A stretch of DNA of 64,000 nt from Macrolepiota albuminosa. Taxonomy: Eukaryota > Basidiomycota > Agaricomycetes > Agaricales > Agaricaceae. Below, one piece after another: positions 37,487 through 48,100 of the stretch (the stretch's first letter is position 1; each line of letters starts with the position of its first letter). A model generated the notes under the pieces. That model saw nothing but the letters and a program-made list of their open reading frames with translations, made no database searches and was not told the DNA's origin. The stretch covers positions 3,226,115 to 3,290,114 of the forward strand of contig JAMWFC010000082.1 in assembly GCA_027475525.1 (NCBI GenBank), given 5' to 3'. The position numbers and the translations under genes are program-made.

Positions 37487-38044
37487 TATGGTTGCTTGCG
37501 TGCCCTTTGAAACCCTGGGTGGAATGTTTGTCAAGCAGTGTTTACCGCGATTAGTAGCTTCAAAGGGGATTGAAAAAATTTGATGAGATCTAATCTCCAC
37601 GTGATGTGATAATCTGTCTCCGTTTGCCACTGCTGGTCCCAGAACCTGTTTCCACCCGGAAAAAAATGACAAAGAAATGTGTCATACCATTTCTTTGGCA
37701 ACTTTTTGCCTTAGAAAAAGGCATTTTTCCATTGTCTTTTTCTGATGGAAACAGGTTCTGGTCTAGCAGTGTTGCCAGCAAAGGGATGTCGAAACGTCAA
37801 CCATAATATTATGCACTTCACAACCATTATTACGCCCGAGTAGGGATATGTTCCATAATGCTGAAATTTTTTCAACACAACTGGTGCTAGCAAGTTTTTT
37901 TTATGGCCTGTGGTCAAGGAGGACCCTGCAAGGTCACGTAACAAAGAGGGAGATTTCAGTGGGAGCATTTGCCCGTCATATGAGATTAAGAAAACATGCA
38001 AGATCCATACGAGGTCAAAACTGCTGTGGGCGACAAAAACATTT
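37487..38044. other. Intergenic between F-box and eS19 genes
   Basis: 5' flank of the F-box gene and 3' flank of eS19, both on the minus strand. It contains the foldback element at 37624-37776. Confidence 0.6.
37624..37776. mobile_element. MITE-like foldback element with imperfect terminal inverted repeats
   Basis: The left arm (37624-37653) and right arm (37747-37776) are inverted copies: ccagaacctgtttcc on the left pairs with ggaaacaggttctgg on the right without mismatch, and cactgct pairs with agcagtg after a one-base gap. The interior of about 93 bases is A/T-rich and codes for nothing. Size and structure suggest a miniature inverted-repeat element; I found no clear target-site duplication, so a simple hairpin-forming repeat is also possible. 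Confidence 0.6.
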
Positions 38045-38724
38045 TTACTCCTCATCCTCCTCAACGTCCTCCTCCTCATCTGCCTCCTCCTCCTCCTTGG
38101 AGGACTCGACAACAGCAGTCGCAATCCGGTCCAAATCCCGCTGACCGTCCTGGGAAATTCTCCGTCCTCCATTTTCTGTCTGCTCGAGCACGCCGATTTT
38201 CTCAAGGGCTTGGCAGACTTTGCGCTGCACGGACGCGGACGAGTCGGCGTGGTGCGAGGGGCGGTTGCCCCGTCGGTTGCGACCACCGTGGAGTTTTGTC
38301 AGGGCACCGATACCGACGTCCTTGCGGAGGTATATGTGCCGTGCAACGGCAGCTATTGACCACCGTGGAGTTTTGTCAGGGCACCGATACCGACGTCCTT
38401 GCGGAGGTATATGTGCCGTGCAACGGCAGCTATTATACGGATACAAACACCAGGATGCACGCATTTTAGAACTTTTGCTGCCATACGCACCTGCACGGAC
38501 ATAGAACCAATCGGGATCGTAGGGTGCGAGTTCCTTGAACGAGGCGGTTTTGACGAGATCAACCCAAACAGGAACCTCGAGTTTTCCAGAGCGCTTCAAG
38601 TGGGAAGCGTAGGCGGTGATGAAGGCCTCTGCGCTAGGGAGGATACGGACAAGGTCGTCGACGACATACTTTTTTTTTGATCTGACAGAGGTTCGGCATA
38701 CCTGATATCACGTACTCCCGGCAT
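38045..38724 (-). CDS. RPS19: 40S ribosomal protein eS19
   Basis: Structural protein of the small ribosomal subunit head, needed for 18S rRNA maturation. The start at 38724 gives MPGVRDI, which splices to SAEAFITAYASHLKRSGKLE, then VPVWVDLVKTASFKELAPYD, PDWFYVRA, AVARHIYLRKDVGIGALTKL, HGGRNRRGNRPSHHADSSAS, VQRKVCQALEKIGVLEQTEN and GGRRISQDGQRDLDRIA. This is the full eS19 sequence pattern. After it comes an unusual strongly acidic tail of about 20 residues (KEEEEADEEEDVEEDEE) before the stop at 38045-38047. The duplication at 38281-38434 repeats an exon start and the end of the intron before it; counted once, the frame is normal. Confidence 0.95.
38281..38434. repeat. Perfect 77-bp tandem duplication inside eS19 gene
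   Basis: Copies 38281-38357 and 38358-38434 are identical; flanks break the period. On the minus strand each copy holds an intron's last bases and the exon coding ARHIYLRKDVGIGALTKLHG. Confidence 0.98.
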
Positions 38725-39849
38725 GTTGACGTTGTTTGCTTGAGGAAGGGAGCGGGGAGGCGGGCGTGCACGACGTTGGCGGCTTTGTGTGTATCAATTT
38801 TGTCCAGTCCTGGCTGTGAGCGCGTGGCGGCTTCGGCATCCTCCGCATAACTGTACAGTTGCTCAAAAGGGCTCACAGGATTAGTCAGCGGCATTGCTTT
38901 TGTGTTTTGGCTCTGATTTTCCTGGTCCCTGCGGTTTTCTGTCGTCTATGTATTGTGTCTCATGCTAAGAATCTTTGTTTCGGGAGCCATGTGGAATGGT
39001 CGTGTGGTGTCTTTAAGAATCGACAAAAGTCTGCTAAAGTTGTCACACGCTACTGCCTGGATCCTAAATTCATTTTGTATTGAAAACCTACCAGCAATGT
39101 CTTCGTTTTGATCTCATCCGGATTGGATGGATTCTTCCTCTGCGTCTGATTCTTTTACTATTTTAAGATACTATCAATCCCTATCCTTTGGCCGTGAATT
39201 CAAGAGTCAATATCCATAGGGCAAGGCCGACAAGATCGGATTTGTTTCTACTTCTATGCGCCGTTCAATGTTTCACAATGCCGATCATCTATACCTCTTG
39301 GCATCTCGAACAGTTTTGGATCAGTTAGTCAAGGGGTTCATGTAATGCATTATTCTCTCCAACTTGGGAGCAAACTCGACCGCATACTTACGTGGTAGTA
39401 CTTGGAAATGACCATCTGTGCAGGTCAACTCTTCACCGCCACTTCAAGGATCTTTTACGACATTGACTGCTGGAGGATTGGTGATGTAGGCGGTGTTGAT
39501 TCGTTGATTAAACCTGGATTTTGGCGGTGTAACATTTTGCGGTCATGATTTGATATATGACTGACTTTTCGACGTGTGCCCTATCAGTCCTCTACAACGA
39601 ACTTTGATATGAAATGACAATTTGATTAGCATCTCAAGTCAAGTTATTTCGCGACGTACCCCAGCCCATTAAAGTTCCAATACCAATCACTACAGTCACA
39701 GCACATTACCACTATAGCTACTATCATACCAAACCGGCGTAGAGTACATTAGCTACCCCCGCCTCTTAGCCCTGTATTGCGGCTTGCCGGCGGTATAAGC
39801 CAATTTCATTCATTCATTGAGTTATCTCATCAATGGTCATTTTCCCACG
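38725..39849. other. Divergent intergenic region, no gene recognised
   Basis: 5' flanks of eS19 (-) and the second F-box gene (+). No conserved frame seen. Confidence 0.55.
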
Positions 39850-41208
39850 ATGATGCACGAGTTCCAGAACAAATTACAGATGGATCATTCTATCATGGCT
39901 TTACCGCCAGAGCTATGGGTGGAGATTTTCGTCTGGTACGCATTCAACGACTCATTAGCACCACTGAAAATTCAAAGCGTTTCAAAATGCTGGAGAGATC
40001 TTGTCACTTCTTCGCCCAGGGTGTGGCGACATGTCCTGCTTGATGATCGGGTTCATTCCCCTCTCTTCCTGAGAACACAGGCCGAACTCTGGGCGGAGCG
40101 GTCAAGGCCGATTCCTATGGACATTGAGCTGCAAATCGCAACGCATGACCACATACTGCCTATCTTATCACCCCTGCTTCCTCACATCGGACGGTGGCAC
40201 TCATTTATAATAGGGGATCAACAGGAAAGAGTCTTTTTGAAAGACGTTAATCCTTCAGCTCGTCGCTTGACCGATCTTCATGTCTCGATACAGGATCCTA
40301 CCGACAAAATTCCCCTTCACACCTTCACAACGTATGACCAGAGTTTCGGCATGCAAGTAGACGTTTCCCAGCTCCCCAGTTCTCAGCTTCTTGTTCCACT
40401 ACGCATCACCAATTTACGTCTTTCGGAAGATGGCCCTTACTACCCTCACAGTGAACCCCGGGAAATCCTTGGTTTCCTATCAGCCTGTCCCGAGCTCCAA
40501 ACCTTCTTTTTTATGGGTTGGCTTGTTGAATTTCCTTCACCTGATCCTCCTCTTCCTATTGTTTCTCTTCCTCAACTTCATACCATGCACTTGAAGAGTA
40601 CTTGTATGACACGCGCAATTCTGTCACACCTTGATACTCCCCGATTGACGAACCTATACCTTGCACAGTTGAACACGGAGTTTGAGTTGAGCGGTGAATA
40701 TAACGAGGAAGGCGACAGCGAAGATGAAGCTCATGATTTCTCCCAGTCTCCTTCGACCGATCGTGCAACGGGTATGGGGCTGCGCACTCTAATCAACCGC
40801 TGCAATCCGCCGATACGGCTCCTTGACATGGACTATAGCGACCTGCGTACGAAGGATTTCCGGTTTGTCTTCGAGAGACTACCTCTGCTACGGGACTTTC
40901 GCATTGTTGCCTCCGACATGTCCAATACTGTCATTGGACTCCTCAGTCCGTACACCCTTCTTGGAGACCAGTCTCCGCGCATACGACTTCGTCATTTACG
41001 GTCGTTGTGCTTACAGAACTGCAATCGTCTTTCTGGAGACGCGGTCTTCAATGCATTGGCTGCACGTGTACACTACACCAATCAACAGCCAGCTCTTGTC
41101 GAACCACTGAGGACTGTGACCATTGTCACTTGTGATATGGTTCGCTATGAGCACGGTGAAAAACTCACGGAGCTCTTAGGGAATAGGTTGCAATTCCGAC
41201 TAGTCTGA
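39850..41208 (+). CDS. F-box protein with leucine-rich region
   Basis: Probable SCF ubiquitin-ligase adaptor of the common basidiomycete F-box type. Intronless, 452 codons from the first in-frame ATG at 39850 (MMHEFQNKLQMDHSIMALPP). The F-box reads LPPELWVEIFVWYAFNDSLA, then IQSVSKCWRDLVTSSPRVWR, the usual hydrophobic and Trp positions. The rest is an irregular leucine-rich solenoid: LLPHIGRWHSFIIGD, LTDLHVSIQDPTDK, LLVPLRITNLRLSEDG, LPQLHTMHLKSTCMTRAIL, LRHLRSLCLQNCNRLSGDAV. An acidic loop (NEEGDSEDEAHDF) sits mid-protein. The stop is at 41206-41208. Unrelated in detail to the F-box gene 2.4 kb to the left. Target unknown. Confidence 0.82.
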   Translation: MMHEFQNKLQMDHSIMALPPELWVEIFVWYAFNDSLAPLKIQSVSKCWRDLVTSSPRVWRHVLLDDRVHSPLFLRTQAELWAERSRPIPMDIELQIATHDHILPILSPLLPHIGRWHSFIIGDQQERVFLKDVNPSARRLTDLHVSIQDPTDKIPLHTFTTYDQSFGMQVDVSQLPSSQLLVPLRITNLRLSEDGPYYPHSEPREILGFLSACPELQTFFFMGWLVEFPSPDPPLPIVSLPQLHTMHLKSTCMTRAILSHLDTPRLTNLYLAQLNTEFELSGEYNEEGDSEDEAHDFSQSPSTDRATGMGLRTLINRCNPPIRLLDMDYSDLRTKDFRFVFERLPLLRDFRIVASDMSNTVIGLLSPYTLLGDQSPRIRLRHLRSLCLQNCNRLSGDAVFNALAARVHYTNQQPALVEPLRTVTIVTCDMVRYEHGEKLTELLGNRLQFRLV

Positions 41209-41709
41209 GTGGCAGTTGCAATGTCACTGTGCCGAGCTTTTGCCAGTGTACGCGCAACTTTCATGGTTTTCAGAGACCCTGAAGGTATGAACACTGTCCG
41301 GCCGTTAATAGTTTGGTGTATTCCTACTCTGAAAACTATACCGGGTATTAATATTTATGGATAGGACGCCGTGTTAATCTTCTCACACCTTTTCACGGCT
41401 TCCTTTTGTTGTAACACATTCTCTATTCTATATCGCCGTGCTTGCTCACCCTCCGCTCGAAAGGCAATGAATGCCCTGGAGCAAAACTGCGAGTCAGCGA
41501 TTATGCATGCATTCGGTTGGCCTGACCAAGAATAAGTCTTACAAACGACGAAAGCACAGAGCCTGTTCAGCAATCAAATTTAGCTGACACGCTAGATGGG
41601 GAATGATATTTGTGCTTCACAAGAGAAGTGGACTTGAGTGGTCGTGCAAGATTAAATCTTTGGGAGAGCTAGACCTATATATTACTTCCAGTTTGAAATA
41701 CAAAATATG
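41209..41709. other. Intergenic, nothing recognised
   Basis: Between the F-box gene and tRNA-Asp; no conserved frame or RNA feature seen. Confidence 0.6.
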
Positions 41710-41799
41710 TCTTTGCTAGTATATCGGTTAGTACACGCGCCTGTCATGGGTCATCTCGTGTGCGCGCGCGAAAGCTGGGTTCGACTCCCAGGCAAAGAG
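41710..41799 (+). tRNA. tRNA-Asp (anticodon GTC) with short intron
   Basis: The acceptor stem tctttgc (41710-41716) pairs perfectly with gcaaaga (41792-41798), discriminator g at 41799. The D arm contains the B-box-side partner ggttagta; the anticodon stem cgcgc (41736-41740) is followed by loop ctgtcat with anticodon GTC at 41743-41745. The T arm ctggg-ttcgact-cccag is at 41775-41791. The gene is about 17 bases longer than an intronless tRNA-Asp; the excess begins one base after the anticodon-adjacent purine, the canonical intron site, with the 3' anticodon-stem strand gcgcg following within 41762-41770. A T-run downstream (ttttt near 41806 and 41828) suits RNA polymerase III termination. 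The exact intron length (16-18) is ambiguous because of the gcgcgcgcg run. Confidence 0.88.
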
Positions 41800-42015
41800 A
41801 TTCATTTTTGATCTGTTTCTTGATCTTTTTTCCTGATGAGAGATCAGTTTGGAAAGGGATTGAAGAAAATGATGGATTAAGAACATTGATTCTAGATAAG
41901 TATATCAGATTCTACTTACTGGGCCACTGAGAAAACGCGGGTCAATCACGTGAAAGGACGTAACAGCAACTTGATACTCGAACTTTACTTCATCCCTCAT
42001 CGTTATTTCATCCAC

Positions 42016-43101
42016 ATGGCCGTCTTAGAGAGCAATGATCAGCTTGGACAGCTCTGGGCTCTCATTCAAGAACTGAGTGAACAGCTACATCAGAATCGTA
42101 GCATCTCTGTATCTTTACTTGCACAGGCCGAAAACATTAAGGTAACGAGTAGAAACCCAATCTATTGTCCTCTCAACTGAACCTTGGACCTAGAATCAAG
42201 CCATTCACTCTCAGTCTGGATTTGTCCTCCGTCGGTTCGCGTTCTGTGCCTTCATGTGTTCTTCATGGCTAACTTCTATAGGTTCAACCTTGATAAATCT
42301 CAAGGTTCGTGATGGGAAGAAGCCTCAAGAATTGGTTGCTTATGGGAAGTAGAGGAATACGACGCTGAATTGGAACGAATGAATACGTCGATGCTTGCTG
42401 AAAATCAAGCTTTGCAACGTGACAATAAGCAACTAAATACTTTAATCAAGGAGTATGAGCAGACGCTCGAGACTCTCATGAGTTGAGTATCATGTTTGCC
42501 ATTGAATTCATTATTGTTGACGACGAGTACATTGATACTCATGTAGGCAGCTTCCGGAATCGCGCAGTATGTGATTTTTTTTTTGCTTTTGACGTCCGCG
42601 AGCCTTGATGTATTTCTCCTTCTACAGAAAGACGTACAGGAACAAGAGCTTTCATTGATACGTGAATACGAGACGAAACTGCTTGCACGACAGGATGAGT
42701 ACGTTGCTCAGGACCTTGCTTCTGCCGTCACTTTCTCGCAATCCCTCGCCCGCATTTCCTGTCTCCTCCGCCAAGTCGTCCGATCCCTTAATGGCGAAGA
42801 CCTCCCTTCGCCCGTTACCAGACAAGATGGTGAAGATAATTACGAACCTTGGGCAGCTACGACTGCATCTCAGTATGCTCTTGAAAGAGAAATTGAACTT
42901 AGTCGGCTTGAGACTGAGAACGAGGAACTAAGGCGAATGTTAGGTTCGTATGCAGCGTCTGGGATTCGTCGAAGCACTTCGGAAGTACGGCCGACTTTCG
43001 AGCCACCCCGACGAGAGGATGAGGAGATGAATGTACAGAATTCAGAGAGTACTCCAGCTATCGTTGGGCCATTCGGTACATATAAGCGTCTACGTTCGTA
43101 G
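42016..43101 (+). CDS. STRIPAK coiled-coil subunit, SIKE/FGFR1OP2 family (SCI1-like)
   Basis: Small coiled-coil protein of the striatin-interacting phosphatase and kinase complex; the filamentous-fungal homologue is known as SCI1. The start at 42016 gives MAVLESNDQLGQLWALIQEL, SEQLHQNRSISVSLLAQ. After introns come SGFVLRRFNLDK and EEYDAELERMNTSMLAENQA, then the family hallmark LIKEYEQTLETLMS followed by SFRNRA, and a second coiled coil EQELSLIREYETKLLARQDE. The C-terminal part has LEREIELSRLETENEELRRM and a loosely conserved end VGPFGTYKRLRS with the stop at 43099-43101. Introns are short; one donor is gttcgc at about 42235, restoring VLRRFNLD. In fungi the complex governs hyphal fusion and fruiting-body development, which is inference for this gene. 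Confidence 0.83.
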
Positions 43102-45189
43102 GTTTGAACTTGTGCACAAAGTGACTAACTACTGCTGAGATATCGTTGATATGCTAATCGTTCTTCCTCAGGTGACCGTTTCAGGCTTTACTCTTGCTCA
43201 CTGGGGTATTGGTTTGCAGTATCACGTTAGCTCTTGCCCTGTTGATATTCAAATTTCACCTGGAGTAGTCATGCAGTCCGGCTGGTGAGGAATGACCCGG
43301 ACTCGGACTGGCGCCGTGCTTGTGAAGACGAGTCACTTCAATTAGCGCATTTGGGGAAAGCTCTTGCGAGAGTTGTGACGTAATTTCGGTCTAATGCCTT
43401 CATGAAGCTAGAACGTGAATATATAAAATTCTCTATCATCATGTTCACAGTTCTGTGATAAAAAGAATCTGGGCTGCAGACATGTTTACTAACTTGATTG
43501 ATTCGACGAAGGGTTTGGAAGCCATGTACTTGCTGATACTGGTGGCCTCCCCTATGGTCTCGTACACTGATGCTATTTTTTCTTGTAGGTGGTTGTCTAT
43601 TCCAAGCACCCGACCGGCTGGACATACAGTGCCTCATAGAGCTCATGTCTTAGATGAGTCCGTACCCTCGTACTTTCGTCGAGTTGTTTCGTGAAAGATG
43701 CCTGATTCTGCAGTTTTCCCCTCTGAAATTCTAGGAGTCGCAGATCTAGATTTCGATGGTTTAAGCAAATCCTCGTACTGGTTTCTGCAGTTTTCCCCTC
43801 TGAAATTCTAGGAGTCGCAGATCTAGATTTCGATGGTTTAAGCAAATCCTCGTACTGGTCATACAACCCTTGTATCCCTTCTCGGCTGAACCATTGTTCA
43901 TAACTCAAATTCTCGATAAGCAACATCACGCACTTGATGTCTATGACTTTTTTCCAACGTAAAGCAATCTTTCTGAATTATGCCTGCACGAAAATGTATG
44001 GAGGCATCTTGTCTATCCCGTTTTGCTTTACAAGATATCGGGTTTGGCTCGCCTGGCATCGGAGGTACCCATGGTACGCAGACTTTTGTCAAAGTTATAG
44101 CTTTGCTAATGTCTTTATTCGCAGAATGCAAGAAGTTACATATTAAATCATGGTTACCTTGAAGTTATACTTAAGAAAACCCATTAGAACCCCGCAAACC
44201 CCACTAGGTGATAGCCAACGCAGCCTCTAGGATGCAATGTATGGAAGAACCCGCAAGATGCTCATCTTTCTCGTAAAGCTATCGTAATTTATCCCTCGCC
44301 CTTTTTACTGTTCAAGGATCCAGGCTCAATTTGCGATTTTATTAACTAGCCATAACCGCTAGGCCTCCGATCTGGACTGTCTTGCTTCTTGGCAATCGCC
44401 ATTTCCAGCAAAAGCAAGTATGTACTCTCCGGGAAGTAGGGTCATACGGTGATGTAAGAGCTTACGAAATCGGGACTCCTCGGTCCTATGTATTTCGGCA
44501 TGCTCTTTTTTGTGCATCCGTTTGAGCGTCTGGCAATTGATCAAGTAGCCCCTCATTTGCTGACATTCTTTGTTTATTCGCACATAATGTGAGTACTCTG
44601 GGCAGCAGGTCTACGTTCTTGTAATCCTTGTCAGCTAAATCAGGCCTTTGATTCGGTCCCACGCAGAGTGTCATTGCTCACGCATGGGGCATCAAGAACC
44701 CATGATTGAAGCGCGTGTCATATTTTAAGTGACAGAAAAAATTCGGGAAAGTGCTGTCATTGTTTGCATATAACGGCCGGTATCCCTAGAAAGTTTTCTG
44801 TATGGTGGTGACGGTTGGCTGGCGCACAAGAAGAGCAGTGGATGTGCTTTGAATGAGTAGTTTTGTTAAGGGTCTGATATGAATGTCCAGAAAGTTGTTA
44901 AGGCACACGAAAGGTACGGCAAAAGTAAGCGAGAAAACATCTTGAATTGAAGATGGGCAGCTGTTTCTTCTTGCACGTTGATTAGAATTGCTTCGATGAA
45001 AATGAGTTTGTATCCAGAGATATGTGGACAGAAGACGTTGAAGTAATGATAAAGCGGCTGTGCCTCGGCGTGTCAGCGATTTTACTCCCGTCTCGTCTGA
45101 TGCAACTGGTTGACGTCTAACCCGTATCTTCTCTTTAAATTTCGGGTTTGGCTCGTCTGTCGTTCTCGACGAGGGAGCAATCCCGCGAA
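43102..45189. other. Region with unassigned minus-strand open frames
   Basis: No confident gene. Minus-strand open stretches at 43929-43597 (LIENLSYEQWFSREGIQGLY), 44131-43898 and 44674-44359 (RFRKLLHHRMTLLPGEY) could be exons of one gene interrupted by the duplication at 43706-43859, but I recognise no family and cannot join them reliably. The right end is the promoter side of the PH-domain gene. Confidence 0.4.
43706..43859. repeat. Perfect 77-bp tandem duplication
   Basis: Copies 43706-43782 and 43783-43859 are identical; flanks break the period. It falls inside a minus-strand open stretch of unknown status. Confidence 0.97.
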
Positions 45190-48100
45190 ATGCACGGCTT
45201 CCGAACAACGTCCGGCTCTCTGACTCCTTTCCGCCTTGGCTCCCCCTCAGACAGTTCTCAAAGGTCGGGCTGGAATGAAGGTAGTAGAGACGACAACGAC
45301 AGCCGTACAAACTCAAGAGTGCGCCGGGCGTCGACGCAGTCTGGATACAAGGGAAAGGAAACAGCACATGATAAAGTCAATAGGCCTTCGACGGCACCAT
45401 TCCCTTTTGGTGTGCTAATTGTCCCTTAAATATTTTCTTTTCCCGCAGCGTTGCTCACGAGCGTTTTTCAGTACCAAACTCATCTTTCCCCTCCTCACGC
45501 CATCGACCATCGCATGAATCTGCCAGACCTTCAACCGCGGATGCAATGCACACAAAGAAAGCTCGAGGAAGTATTCTTGTCGCTGCCTCAGACGCTCTTG
45601 GCCTGAAATTTGGACGCAAAAAAACGGCCATAATAAGACAGCCTCCTCCAATGCCCTACATGCTTCCCGGTGTCATAGAAATTAGTGCTGCTAGGAAGGA
45701 AGACGAAGAGCGTGACAGACTGAGAGAAGCAGCAGCCCACTCTATCGGTCTTCAAGTTATACCAACACGGGAGACATTAGAGGAGAGTGCTGAAGTAGAT
45801 GAAGGTGAGGAAGTTCAAACCATGGACAGGAATTCCGACTACTACTACAGCAGATAACGAGGAACAGGCTGATGTTCTCAATACTGTTTCCATGTCTTCC
45901 AAGAGTTCCATCCGTTCGGTTGCCTCACCTTCTAAACCTTTCCGCCGCCGTCCGACGTCACTACTTGTTCCCAGTCGAGCGAACTCCATATCCATCTCCT
46001 CTATCCCACCATTCCCGTCTACGTTCACAGTCATCGACAAATACCAGCAATCCGGAACCATGCTCAGTAAGTATTACCCAACATCGTCACTTCGGATTTT
46101 TGCTCTTTCCAAGAATTGGCGCCATAAATTCATGGTTTTATCGTCACCGAATCTCTTTGTCACACGCAATTCAGGTCCGTCTGTATCTTATCTACACCTC
46201 TTCAAGTCTGCAGCAGGAGAGGAGAAAGAACTGGAGCGTTTGGAAATCAACGAAGATAGCGTTGTTTTTATATCCGAGGAGGAAGTAGGCGGCCGCAAAC
46301 ACGTTGTCAAAGTGGGAGGCGTGGATGTTGGTGCCATGAAGAAGGAGCTTAATTGTGAAGAAAACGGGAGAACCATGTGGTTCTTACATATAGCAGATCA
46401 AGGGGAGGCTCAGAAATGGATTACTGCCATAAAGACAGTGATTCTAGGCCAAAGGTGAGTACAAACTATGGGGTTCCTATCGCACTTTCTAACAAGGATA
46501 CACAGGACTGTTCGTGCTGGGTTAGGCTTGCCTATCCTTGGAGGTGTAGGAGTTGAGCCTCGCGGTGACATGGACGTCATGCTTTCTATGCGTGCTCAAG
46601 GTCTCATTGCTCCACTTGGAACAACGAAGTCCCAGACGGCACCGAATGGGTCCGCCGCAAGCGAGCGTAATTATGCATCATCGGTATCTTCCCACCACTC
46701 GCAGGCAACCGTATCCAGGTCCGGATCTACAAATGCAGTCTCTGCTATCAGAGGCTTTCTCTCTGGATCCACACGGCCTCGGTCCGGGTCTCGTGCGACA
46801 TCGATACAAATGCAGTCTCTGCTATCAGAGGCTTTCTCTCTGGATCCACACGGCCTCGGTCCGGGTCTCGTGCGACATCGATTTCCATAGATTCACAACA
46901 TGATAGAGATAGAGATCCTCAAGAGGACTCCTTCGGAAGCGTCGGTAGCCATCTCCTTGGCAGGCCAATTGTTACGGACACCAGTCTACGTCCTCACTCG
47001 GTCATGACCCATGCGAGTCTACCTATTTCAGGCTCTGGGTGGGATCGAGAACTGCCATTGAGCGTCCTCCGCACTGGATGTCGACAGTGACTCCGCCTGT
47101 GGAACCCGTCGCTATCAAGACCGACAGGGCCAACCGATCACTCTCATTAGGATCCTTGTCTCTTCAACCACCTCCGCGAAAGCGTTGGACTTCAGCCGGG
47201 CCGGCGCGACCCGGGGAGTCCGTTGACGTTGATATCGCGGCTTCAGCTAAGGCGGAGGCGGAACCATCTTCTAGTACCGCCGCGTCAAGGTTCACCTTTG
47301 GTACACCCGAGGATCGGTCCAAGACACCATCTATACAATCCGTGTCTACAGTGGCTTCGGCAGAAAACTCAACACCTGTGGACAGGATGAGTAGCAGTAC
47401 TAAGCGAAGCTCGCGGCGGTGGTCAAGACAAGGCATGTTGCCTCGGAGACATTCACCGCCAAGTGGGCCTCCACCGTCTATTCCCACGAATCAAGGGTAT
47501 GTCTCGAGAGCGGGACGTTTGTCTGTGGAAATACCAACGACTCGAAGCGAGGCTAGTTCAATTCACTCTGGAACAGCTCAAAAGAGCTTTGTTCATAGCC
47601 TATCGTCCTTCTCCAAGCGAGCCTCGGGTTCTTCAGTACTAAGTGCTTCAAGCTCCTTAAAATCATCCGTTGCCTCTCGCCCGACATCAAGTCATAGACT
47701 ATCAATGCCTCCGCAACGTCCTCCGCCCACGTCTGCTCCGCCTCCTGCACCTATCCATGATGCGAACTACCAAGAAACTACGCCAACACGCAACGTCCTC
47801 CGCCCACGTCTGCTCCGCCTCCTGCACCTATCCATGATGCGAACTACCAAGAAACTACGCCAACACACCAGCAAAGTCTCCAATCCGTGATACTAATGTA
47901 CATCGCACATTCAGACTCTCTTTGATAGCCCCTAAACCTCCGCCTACGAGTGTTTACCGCCTCGTCCTGACGAAATATCGTCCAAATCACATCGAAGAAC
48001 ATCTACCGGGAGTTTCCCCTTTAAGTTGACGTCTATGGGCGTCGTCTCTGGTTTGTCAACGCCCGTTCCCGTTGTTCCCTCTCCACCGTTTCCTCCACCT

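Noticed and set aside
44786..45367. 193-codon minus-strand gene opposite the PH-domain start
   Set aside because: It overlaps the 5' exon of the well-supported PH-domain gene on the other strand and has no family resemblance.
45805..45850. Frameshift in the PH-domain gene at about 45.83 kb
   Set aside because: At first it looked like an indel, but a 46-base GT-AG intron joins EVDE to ADNEEQAD in frame.
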